Assembly (NCBI GenBank): GCA_018268055.1
Contig: JAFDXF010000089.1
Coordinates: 1-64,000, forward strand
Length of the DNA stretch: 64,000 nucleotides
Reading direction: 5' to 3'
Source of the DNA: Bacteroidota bacterium
Lineage (GTDB): Bacteria > Bacteroidota > Bacteroidia > Chitinophagales > Chitinophagaceae
Each line of letters opens with the position of its first letter. Position 1 is the first letter of the stretch. Positions 54,608 to 62,020 of this stretch are shown piece after piece. A model generated the notes under the pieces. It was not told where the DNA came from, made no database searches, and saw nothing but the letters and a program-made list of their open reading frames with translations. The position numbers and the translations under genes were made by a program.

Positions 54608-54744
54608 TGGTTAAATATAATTTAGTTTACTCATTTTTATACTATTTTTTAAAAAAAACAGTTCTTGCGCCTAAAAGAAACTTTGGCTTCTGTATCTGGA
54701 AAAAACTATCCTGCTTATCTTCGTTACCCATAAACTAAATTTAT

Positions 54745-56112
54745 ATGTCAAACACGTGGAAAGAATATCAGAAAAAAAATGAAGAGCGTTTTTTAAATGA
54801 AATGATAGATTTACTGCGCATCCCATCCATCAGTGCTAAGAGCGAGCATAAAAACGATATGCTTACTTGTGCTGAAGCGGTGAAGAAAAGCCTGCTGTCA
54901 GCGGGTTGTGATAAAGCAGAAGTAATGAACACAGCAGGGCATCCCGTTGTGTATGGTGAAAAAATTATTGACCCTTCTAAGCCAACAGTGTTGGTATATG
55001 GCCACTATGATGTGCAACCTGCCGAGCCTTTAGAGCTTTGGCACAGTGGCCCGTTTGAACCGGTAATTAAAGATGGAAAAGTTTTTGCACGCGGCTCTGC
55101 CGATGATAAAGGTCAGTTTTATATGCACGTGAAAGCATTAGAAGTAATGGCACAGACCAACACCATGACTACCAACATTAAATTTTTAATAGAAGGGGAA
55201 GAAGAAGTTGGCTCACCAAACTTAGGAGCATTCGTTGCTGCACATAAAGACCTATTGAAATGCGATGTTATCTTAATCAGCGATAGTGCATTACTTAGTT
55301 TGGACAATCCTTCTTTAGATGTGGGCATGAGAGGCCTAAGCTACATAGAAGTGGAAGTAACAGGAGCCAATCGTGATTTACACAGTGGCACTTATGGTGG
55401 AGCAGTTGCCAATCCAATTACAATTTTAGCACAGATGATTGCAGCTTGTCACGATGAAAATAATCACATCACCATTCCCGGATTTTATGATGATGTATTA
55501 GTAGCATCCAAAGAAGAAAGAGCAATGCTAAACAAGGCGCCTTACAATGAACAAGAATATAAAGATGAGTTAGGAGTAAAAGAATTATGGGGCGAAAAAG
55601 GTTATACCACTTATGAGCGTACCGGTATTCGTCCTACTTTAGAAGTCAATGGCATTTGGGGTGGCTATACAGGCGAAGGAGCGAAAACAGTGCTGCCTTC
55701 CAAAGCCTATGCAAAAATTTCTGCTCGCTTAGTTCCGAATCAGACAACTGAAAAAATAACAGAGATATTATTGAAGTATATTAAGTCTATTGCACCTGCG
55801 TGTGTAGAAGTAAAAGCATCCTTGCACCATGGTGGTCAGCCTTATCTTACTCCTATTGATAGCAAAGGATATAAAGCAGCTTCCAAAGCAGTAGAAACTA
55901 CTTTTGGTAAAGTGCCTATTCCGGTGAGAGGCGGCGGCAGTATTCCTATCTGTTCAATTCTGGAAAATGAATTAGGTGTAAAAATCGTTTTCATGGGCTT
56001 TGGTTTAGACAATGATAACCTCCATAGTCCAAATGAGAAATACAATATTGAAAATTATTACAAAGGCATTGAAACTATTCCTTATTTCCATAAATATTTT
56101 GCTGAAGGATAA
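54745..56112 (+). CDS. M20 family dipeptidase
   Basis: The 455-residue cytoplasmic peptidase has M20 di-zinc motifs: VYGHYDVQP, ARGSADDKGQFY and the catalytic LIEGEEEVGSPNL, plus the DLHSGTYGG dimerisation-domain histidine. The C-terminal part has a PVRGGGSIPI motif and GFGLDNDNLHSPNE. This pattern fits the carnosinase/PepV-like dipeptidase branch rather than ArgE or DapE. A -7-type element, TATCTTCG at 54716-54723, lies 21 bases before the start. A terminator follows. Confidence 0.9.
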   Translation: MSNTWKEYQKKNEERFLNEMIDLLRIPSISAKSEHKNDMLTCAEAVKKSLLSAGCDKAEVMNTAGHPVVYGEKIIDPSKPTVLVYGHYDVQPAEPLELWHSGPFEPVIKDGKVFARGSADDKGQFYMHVKALEVMAQTNTMTTNIKFLIEGEEEVGSPNLGAFVAAHKDLLKCDVILISDSALLSLDNPSLDVGMRGLSYIEVEVTGANRDLHSGTYGGAVANPITILAQMIAACHDENNHITIPGFYDDVLVASKEERAMLNKAPYNEQEYKDELGVKELWGEKGYTTYERTGIRPTLEVNGIWGGYTGEGAKTVLPSKAYAKISARLVPNQTTEKITEILLKYIKSIAPACVEVKASLHHGGQPYLTPIDSKGYKAASKAVETTFGKVPIPVRGGGSIPICSILENELGVKIVFMGFGLDNDNLHSPNEKYNIENYYKGIETIPYFHKYFAEG

Positions 56113-56143
56113 ATGATAGTTTGATGTAAATGTTATTCATAAG

Positions 56144-56170
56144 CCTCGCCAAATATTGGCGAGGTTTTTT
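56144..56170 (+). terminator. Terminator after the dipeptidase gene
   Basis: CCTCGCCAA pairs perfectly with TTGGCGAGG around a 3-base loop, followed by six T. It ends the dipeptidase transcript just before the S4 protein start. Confidence 0.93.
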
Positions 56171-56177
56171 ATATTTG

Positions 56178-56567
56178 ATGATGCCCGAAAAAGAAAAACT
56201 TCGTCTCGATAAATACCTTTGGTCTATTCGTTTATTTAAAACCCGAACACTGGCTGCAACTGCCTGCGATTCAGGAAAAGTGAAATGCGATAGCAATAAT
56301 GTAAAAGCCTCCAAAACGGTAACAATAGGCGATGAATACGAAGTAAAAACGGAACAAAAAAGATGGCGAATAAAAGTAACTGACCTTCTTCACAATCGGG
56401 TCAAGCACGATGAAGCAATCAAATACTATACAGACATCACACCCGAAGAAGAATTAACAAGGATTCAATATCAGGCAGCAAGTTTCTACACAGGAAAACG
56501 ATTAAGCAAATCCGGACGACCGACTAAAAAGGAAAGACGGGATATCGATGATTTTCTAACCGAGTAA
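56178..56567 (+). CDS. S4-domain RNA-binding protein (Hsp15/HslR family)
   Basis: The 129-residue protein has an N-terminal S4 RNA-binding domain (RLDKYLWSIRLFKTRTLAATAC, then GKVKCDSNNVKASKTVTIGD) and a basic C-terminal tail. The arrangement is that of Hsp15, which recycles stalled 50S subunits carrying nascent chains. The open frame starts upstream, but the sequence before 56178 is the terminator hairpin, so ATG 56178 (or the adjacent 56181) is chosen. Confidence 0.9.
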   Translation: MMPEKEKLRLDKYLWSIRLFKTRTLAATACDSGKVKCDSNNVKASKTVTIGDEYEVKTEQKRWRIKVTDLLHNRVKHDEAIKYYTDITPEEELTRIQYQAASFYTGKRLSKSGRPTKKERRDIDDFLTE

Positions 56568-56606
56568 TCGCAAAGTTAATTACGATTCACCAGTCCGATT
56601 AAAATG

Positions 56607-57095
56607 CTATCCTGCACATTCATTGAAAAGCTTGATTTCAACTTTATTTCCGCCTTTATCTTCAACAGATACGCCCATACACGAAGCAAAGGTATAAGTA
56701 GTCCAAGTGTTCTTACCGGTAGGTTTACCCAACTTCTTCAAATAACTTGCTTTTGCTGCTGCATTGATGAACTCTACATTTATTTTCTGTGCTGTGGCGC
56801 TATTAAACATATAATCATCCTCTAAATTCACAAAAACAATACTCATCTTAGAAATATCTTTATAATTTCTAAGGAAAGAAGCTTTAATTGAATTTTTTGA
56901 AAGCGTATCTATCTCATGGTCAATTTGTCTGCCATTAAAAGTGCCATAAGTTTCATCAAAAGAAAAATTTTGAATGGATGCAGGCAGTTTACTGTTCACT
57001 GTTTTTAAATACTTGGCATTCGAGCTTTCTTGGGCTTTTGCAGAAAAGAAAAGAACAAAAACAAAACAGGTTGCGGTTAATAGATTTTTATACAT
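56607..57095 (-). CDS. Secreted protein of unknown function
   Basis: The 162-residue protein has a signal peptide ending AKAQ (start ATG 57095) and no membrane helix after it. The mature part has about 140 residues with LKTVNSKLPASIQNFSFDETYGTFNG near the start and a C-terminal cysteine pair (FASCMGV, LFNECAG). I do not recognise a family. An in-frame ATG at 57164 would give an extra 23 residues before the signal peptide. The gene is divergent from hsp20 by 242 bases. Confidence 0.7.
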   Translation of the reverse strand: MYKNLLTATCFVFVLFFSAKAQESSNAKYLKTVNSKLPASIQNFSFDETYGTFNGRQIDHEIDTLSKNSIKASFLRNYKDISKMSIVFVNLEDDYMFNSATAQKINVEFINAAAKASYLKKLGKPTGKNTWTTYTFASCMGVSVEDKGGNKVEIKLFNECAG

Positions 57096-57217
57096 AATGG
57101 TTTTGAGAACAAATCTAAAAACCTTAGCCCATTTTAGCAGTGATGATCCGAGTTTTTTCATCATATTAACTAGAATTTTTCATCGATCAATGCGTAACGT
57201 CTATATTTTTTGACAAC

Positions 57218-57234
57218 CTGACTAAAGTCAATAT
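57218..57234. promoter_or_regulatory. CRP/FNR-type site before hsp20
   Basis: CTGACTAAAGTCAATAT contains the palindrome TGAC-N4-GTCA, centred 113 bases before the hsp20 ATG. It is 15/17 identical to a site before the GH18/NodB/GT2 gene. The wider gap (57096-57337) shows no other signal. Confidence 0.4.
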
Positions 57235-57337
57235 AAGCGTATGCTTACATTAGTATATTCACTCGAGTACTAGAAGTAGCATGCATCAAGTAAACCAAAT
57301 TGTTCAATCAATTTTACTCATTAAAAAATTTTAAGCC

Positions 57338-57742
57338 ATGACAACACGTCAAAAAAATCGCAGAGTTAGAAAAGCTGAAAAACTGATTGCAAAAAAATCT
57401 GTTAATAGCAATGTTTTAAAAAAAATTCCGGCTTTGAATATTGACAAAACGACGCAGGAATATATTGTTTCGGTAGCAGTACCGGGTATGGAAAGAAATA
57501 ATTTTACTGTTCAAATTAATAATAGACAGTTGATCATTTCTGCAGAAAAAATAAAAAGCCACCATCTTGATAACTCAGCTGATAAGTCTTTGGTAAATAA
57601 ATGGCAAGAAACTATTTCTCTACCTTTAGATGCAGATACTTTGATGACTGCAGCTGTTTACAGAAATGGCGAATTGAAAATTTATATTCCAAGAAGAGAT
57701 GAAAACGCATCATGCATTCCTGCTGATGTATATATCTATTGA
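57338..57742 (+). CDS. Hsp20/alpha-crystallin small heat shock protein
   Basis: The 134-residue protein has a lysine-rich N-terminus and an alpha-crystallin domain at about residues 40-130 (EYIVSVAVPGMERNNFTVQINN, then the late MTAAVYRNGELKIYIPR). The sHSP C-terminal I-x-I/V motif is replaced by VYIY. It binds unfolding proteins without ATP. It converges on the receiver-CRP gene with a gap of 2 bases. Confidence 0.9.
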   Translation: MTTRQKNRRVRKAEKLIAKKSVNSNVLKKIPALNIDKTTQEYIVSVAVPGMERNNFTVQINNRQLIISAEKIKSHHLDNSADKSLVNKWQETISLPLDADTLMTAAVYRNGELKIYIPRRDENASCIPADVYIY

Positions 57743-57744
57743 AC

Positions 57745-58800
57745 TTAGTAAAGTAGATTTTTTAATTTCTCTAAATTACTGATATTGATTTTGCCTTCTT
57801 TAATTTCTATTAACTTTTCGGATTTAAAATCGCTTAATGTGCGAATGAGGGACTCTGTTGCTGTACCCACATAGTGTGCAATATCTTCTCTGGAAATTTC
57901 TATTGGCTTTACTTCTTTTCCGTTGTTAAATTTCTCGTGTATATCCACCAGCGCTTTTGCAACTCTTTTTCTAAGCGAGCTATAAGCGAGGCTCATCAAG
58001 CGTTCTTCTTTTTCCTTCACATCTTGTGTGACGATTTTTATAAACTTGGCTGCCACTGAAATATCACTGTACATCATTTGCATAAAATCTTCACGAGGAA
58101 TCTGCATTACATCTGCCTCTTCCAAAACAGCAGCATTATCATCATAATTTTTATCTTCAATCAAAGCAGAATAGCCGATAAAATTACCTTCACTGAAAAG
58201 ATCGGTGATGTATTCTTTACCATCTTCATGTACTTTAAAACCTTTAATCTTTCCTTTTATTAAATAATATAAAAACCTTGGACGTTTACCTTCTTGATAT
58301 AAGTTTTGTTTTTTATGAAGTGTTAGAATTTCATATTGATCGGCTAATTGTGTTAATAAGCCGGAGTCTTTTACATCTTTAAAAAATTGGCTGATTCCCG
58401 ATGCGGAAGAACTGTATTTGTTATCGATAACAGCTGCCCTTTTTAGCCTTACCTCAACAGCGCTCAATAGTTCAATGTCTTCGAAAGGCTTAGTAATATA
58501 ATCATCAGCGCCCATTTCCATTCCTTTTCGGAAATCGCTGCGCTCGGTTTTAGCAGTGAGAAAGATAAATGGAATATGTGCAGTAGCTTCGTTTTTGCGA
58601 AGCAAATGCAACACTCCATAGCCATCTAATTCCGGCATCATGATATCGCAAATAATTACATCAGGTTTTTCACGGACGGCAATATCTACACCTTTTTTAC
58701 CATTTTCGGCGGTGAAGGTTTTATAACCTGCCAAATCTAAAATCTCAGCGGTGTTTTCTCTTATATCAGGATTATCATCGATTACCAAAATAGATTTCAT
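57745..58800 (-). CDS. Receiver-CRP fusion regulator
   Basis: The 351-residue protein fuses a receiver domain (1-125; phosphoacceptor Asp52 in IICDIMMPELDG, Lys in YITKPF) to a cyclic-nucleotide-binding fold (about 150-255, with FLYYLIKGKIKGFKVHEDG and GNFIGYSALI) and a CRP-type helix-turn-helix (ISREDIAHYVGTATESLIRTLSDFK). Such fusions let a phosphorelay control a CRP/FNR-class DNA-binding domain. The cyclic-nucleotide site lacks an obvious RxS phosphate-binding motif, so the ligand may be absent. The kinase gene lies upstream with a 7-base gap. Target sites of the CTGAC-N4-GTCA kind are near. Confidence 0.92.
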   Translation of the reverse strand: MKSILVIDDNPDIRENTAEILDLAGYKTFTAENGKKGVDIAVREKPDVIICDIMMPELDGYGVLHLLRKNEATAHIPFIFLTAKTERSDFRKGMEMGADDYITKPFEDIELLSAVEVRLKRAAVIDNKYSSSASGISQFFKDVKDSGLLTQLADQYEILTLHKKQNLYQEGKRPRFLYYLIKGKIKGFKVHEDGKEYITDLFSEGNFIGYSALIEDKNYDDNAAVLEEADVMQIPREDFMQMMYSDISVAAKFIKIVTQDVKEKEERLMSLAYSSLRKRVAKALVDIHEKFNNGKEVKPIEISREDIAHYVGTATESLIRTLSDFKSEKLIEIKEGKINISNLEKLKNLLY

Positions 58801-58807
58801 TCTTTCA

Positions 58808-60037
58808 TTAATTTACAGGAATTGTAAAGGTAATGGTTGTGCCTTTATTTAGTTCGCTTTGTAAGTGAATATCTCCGTTTATTAATGTTAGGTATCGGTG
58901 TACAATATGTAGCCCTAACCCCGTTCCCTGTATGTTTACGGCGTTTGCGCCTCTGAAAAAGCTGGAAAATAAATGTCCCTGGTCTTCTTTGGAAATACCG
59001 ATGCCCTGATCTGCAACTGAAATAGTTACTTTTTGCCCATCGCTTTGGCCATTTACAGTTATGCAAGTATTTATATCCGAAAACTTAATGGCATTGCCAA
59101 TCAAATTAATAAGAATATTCTTTAAGAGTTTTTTGTCGGTATTACCTTTTGTTGGCCCGGAGAAATTAAAAACTATTTGTTGATTTTCTTTTGTAAGGCC
59201 ATTCATTTCATCTGCCGTTTCTTCAATCAATTCTTTTAAATCAAACGCTACATTTTGTGCATCTACTTTGCCTTCGTCCAACTTTCCGAGGCTGAGAAAA
59301 TCTTCCAACAGATCATTCAAATGCTTTACAGAGTTTTTTATTTTTTCTATATGTCTATCCCGCTTACTCTGCTCTTCTTCTTTTTTATATTTTGCCAGCA
59401 AAGATGCAGAAGAAAGCACCGTACTTAAAGGAGTGCGGAATTCATGTGAAGCCATGGAAAGGAATCTACTTTTAATTTCACTCAACTGCTTTTCCTTGTC
59501 TAAGGCTTCGCTCAGTTCTATTTGAGAATGCTCTAATTGCTGTAATGCTTCTTTCAAAATAATGGTTCGCTCCTCCACCTTAGCTTCCAATTCTGCATTT
59601 AATTTTCTTAATTCGTTACTTACCTTCTCCAATTCCACTTGCTGCTGCATCATATTTGCTTCAATTTCTTTTCGCTTCGATACATCTACCACAAATGCAA
59701 TTACAAAAAGCTCTCCTTCCTGAGTATAATGACTCAGACTTACCTCAACCGGAATCTCTGTACCATCTTTCTTCTTGCCAAATAAATCTCTGTTTTGACC
59801 CATTGGCCTATTGGATGGATGTGTAGCATAATTGCCTCGCAAACCGGCGTGATGCCCGCTATATCTTTGAGGAATTAAAGTTTCAATTGATTTATTCACG
59901 AGTTCATCTGCAGAATAACCAAACATCTTTTCCGCCGCAGGGTTCATGATTACAACATTGCCCAAACCATTGGTCAGTATAATTCCTTCGCCTGTGTTTT
60001 CAAATAATAAAACAAGGTGTTTTGCCGTATTTAACAT
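58808..60037 (-). CDS. PAS domain sensor histidine kinase
   Basis: The 409-residue cytoplasmic protein has a PAS domain (about 1-130), a coiled-coil linker (130-190), a HisKA domain with MASHEFRTPLSTVLSSAS and a HATPase domain ending in GTGLGLHIVHRYL. No membrane helix is visible. The PAS domain has GHHAGLRGNYATHPSNRP, where His63 aligns with the heme-binding His of FixL (pattern H-D-G). Heme binding is not proven and many PAS domains share this stretch. It is the partner of the receiver-CRP gene by position and gap. Confidence 0.92.
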   Translation of the reverse strand: MLNTAKHLVLLFENTGEGIILTNGLGNVVIMNPAAEKMFGYSADELVNKSIETLIPQRYSGHHAGLRGNYATHPSNRPMGQNRDLFGKKKDGTEIPVEVSLSHYTQEGELFVIAFVVDVSKRKEIEANMMQQQVELEKVSNELRKLNAELEAKVEERTIILKEALQQLEHSQIELSEALDKEKQLSEIKSRFLSMASHEFRTPLSTVLSSASLLAKYKKEEEQSKRDRHIEKIKNSVKHLNDLLEDFLSLGKLDEGKVDAQNVAFDLKELIEETADEMNGLTKENQQIVFNFSGPTKGNTDKKLLKNILINLIGNAIKFSDINTCITVNGQSDGQKVTISVADQGIGISKEDQGHLFSSFFRGANAVNIQGTGLGLHIVHRYLTLINGDIHLQSELNKGTTITFTIPVN

Positions 60038-60209
60038 GTCTTAATTATAATTATGAAATTGCTTTCAAAATTATGAAAAGAGCCATAAAAATTAGTCAGC
60101 AATTTATACAAACCGGCGATGATAATTTTTAGAGCGAATTTTATGTGGCCAACATTAAATAATAGATTAACACATGAAAAGAAATAAAGAGAAATACAAT
60201 ATACAAGTA

Positions 60210-60965
60210 TTAACCTACCTGCTGTAACAATTCTTTCTCCATTAACAGCGCTCTGGGAAAAAGAATATCATTTTCAAGATGTAAATGCAACATCAGATTA
60301 TTATCCAATTCTGCAAACTTTGCGAAAGCTACTTTCTGTATCAGTGAAGCATTTTCCGGAAGTGCATAGTTTGAGGTTAAAGTTCTGAATCGCTGTAGCG
60401 CTAATGTGGTGCTGTGATGTTCATTATCCATAATATCTTCGACCGGCTTTCGCAGTGTGCGTACAAACAAACGGGCATAAGATTCTTTTCTGTAAAAAGC
60501 ATGCCCGATTTGTCTGATATATGGAAAAATTGTATCCTCTTCTTGATCAAGATGCTCCAATATATTTTTATTAAACTGGCTTAGTGCACGTTGAAGCTCT
60601 TCAGAATAGTCAAAAGTAGTTGAAGATTCTTTTACAAATCTGGCAACATACGCTCTAAGAGGGGGCAGAGCATTACGCAAATAATTATGATGTACATTTT
60701 CAATATAATCAGTCAGAAAACCAATTTTCCAATCTGCATAGTTCAGCGTTCCTGAAATACTCATAGATCTTCTACACCATTCTAATTCTTGAAGTAGGTT
60801 TTTCGCATCTATTCCATGCTCTTTACATAAACTACTTAAAGGCAATTGTTCCTCAGCGCAAAAATCAATTCCATGTTTCAAAAAAATATCTGCAGTACGA
60901 TAGTCTTCTCTGACAATTTCCGCCGGAGATTCATCGCTACTTATTTGGTTTTTGGATAAATACAT
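60210..60965 (-). CDS. Iron-sulfur cluster repair di-iron protein (RIC/ScdA/YtfE-like)
   Basis: RIC proteins repair iron-sulfur clusters after nitric oxide or oxidative damage. The 251-residue protein has a ScdA N-terminal segment (TADIFLKHGIDFCAEEQLPLSSLC) and a hemerythrin-like domain from about residue 85 with HHNYLRNALPPLRA, HLDQEEDTIFPYI, NEHHSTTLAL and HLHLENDILFPRALL. The Cys-Cys of the N-terminal domain is reduced to Cys36-Ala37. I start at ATG 60965. A FNR-type palindrome lies 52-63 bases upstream, and nitrous oxide reductase genes lie divergently beyond. Confidence 0.9.
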   Translation of the reverse strand: MYLSKNQISSDESPAEIVREDYRTADIFLKHGIDFCAEEQLPLSSLCKEHGIDAKNLLQELEWCRRSMSISGTLNYADWKIGFLTDYIENVHHNYLRNALPPLRAYVARFVKESSTTFDYSEELQRALSQFNKNILEHLDQEEDTIFPYIRQIGHAFYRKESYARLFVRTLRKPVEDIMDNEHHSTTLALQRFRTLTSNYALPENASLIQKVAFAKFAELDNNLMLHLHLENDILFPRALLMEKELLQQVG

Positions 60966-61494
60966 ACTTTGTTTCAAAATCGGGGGCAATTTAGAGGTGG
61001 TGTAAAAAAAACAAACTGATATAAATCATACACGTAACTGATAAAAGAAATTAAGAAAATAAAGCATTTTTATGCTTTTTATATCAAAGACAAACCGGTG
61101 GGTAGGATTATTCTCATTTTGTAATAGTTTTTGAAAGTTGGTTTTGAGGAAGAAATATTCAAAAAAAACAGATTTCCCTATATAAATATTGATAAATAAA
61201 TATTTCGTGATAGTTATGATATATAGAGAGAGAATTACAATAGATTTGTAATAAGATCACCGGCGATATACCCAATAAGATATAATCTTTTACTCTTAAA
61301 GTCGGTTGTTTAAATTCAATACTGAAACTAACAATGGATCATTTTTTTGACCATACATTACTCCTTTATACTCTTCTGATTAATATCATAATTTTTTTTG
61401 ATAGCAGTCATATAACGCAACTTTCAGCCCAAATACTTTTGGGGCTGATTTTAAGCATTTCAATTTTTTTATTTATTATACAAAACCTACAAGA
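60966..61494. other. Divergent intergenic region between RIC and the nos genes
   Basis: This 529-base, very AT-rich gap separates the RIC gene (-) from cytochrome c and nosZ (+). It holds the FNR-type palindrome at 61017 near RIC and a weak hairpin with AAAGCAT/ATGCTTT (61061-61078) followed by a short T run. No clear -33/-7 promoter could be assigned for the nos side. A 78-codon open frame at 61334-61570 is not accepted, since it overlaps the cytochrome gene. Confidence 0.6.
61017..61028. promoter_or_regulatory. CRP/FNR-type palindrome before the RIC gene
   Basis: TGATATAAATCA is a perfect palindrome with the TGAT-N4-ATCA core of FNR-class sites, in the gap before RIC and before the nos genes. 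Confidence 0.45.
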
Positions 61495-61965
61495 ATGTTA
61501 CACAAAAAAATCATCGCAATTTCAGCAATTGCACTCAGCGTTGTTCTTTTCTCCTGCAGTGAAGGGGTAAAAAAAGAACCTAAACCTGTAGATGTACAGG
61601 AGTTAACAAAAGACAAACCTGAAACTCATGGTACTGAGTTGAAAGAAAGTGATATCACCCTTTCAAATCCATTGGATCAATCGATGGTGAAAACAGGTAA
61701 AGAAATTTATGACCTGAAATGCTCAGCTTGCCACAGACTTACTACTGAGAAATTAGTAGGTCCAGGTTGGAAAGATGTTACCAAAATCAGAAAGCCACTC
61801 TGGATCATGAACATGATTACCAATGTGGATATGATGCTGGAAACAGACCCTGAAGCACAAAAATTGCTTGAGCAGTGTATGGTTAGAATGCCAAATCAGA
61901 ATTTGACAGTTCCTCAAGCGAGAGAAGTAGTAGAATTCATGCGTAGTAATGACGGTGAAAAATAA
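61495..61965 (+). CDS. Lipoprotein cytochrome c
   Basis: The 156-residue protein has a lipoprotein signal peptide (lipobox LFSC, Cys21) and a linker rich in Lys, Glu and Pro. A single heme-binding motif Cys76-Ser-Ala-Cys79-His80 follows after GKEIYDLK. A methionine in CMVRMPNQNL is the likely sixth ligand. It is a small mono-heme cytochrome, probably periplasmic and anchored, and sits 55 bases before nosZ. Donation of electrons to the reductase is inferred from this position, which is common in clade II nos clusters. Confidence 0.92.
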   Translation: MLHKKIIAISAIALSVVLFSCSEGVKKEPKPVDVQELTKDKPETHGTELKESDITLSNPLDQSMVKTGKEIYDLKCSACHRLTTEKLVGPGWKDVTKIRKPLWIMNMITNVDMMLETDPEAQKLLEQCMVRMPNQNLTVPQAREVVEFMRSNDGEK

Positions 61966-62020
61966 TTTAAAACAAAAACTTTCCACCAAATAGTTTAATA
62001 ACTGCTAAATATTAAAAATT

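Noticed and set aside
61061..61080. AT-rich hairpin AAAGCAT/ATGCTTT followed by T
   Set aside because: Seven A/T-rich pairs with a short tail are weak and lie in the middle of a divergent promoter region; not enough for a terminator call.
61334..61570. 78-codon hydrophobic open frame before the cytochrome c gene
   Set aside because: It overlaps the cytochrome c coding region by 76 bases in another frame, has no recognisable motif, and its hydrophobic nature follows from the AT-rich, T-rich sequence.
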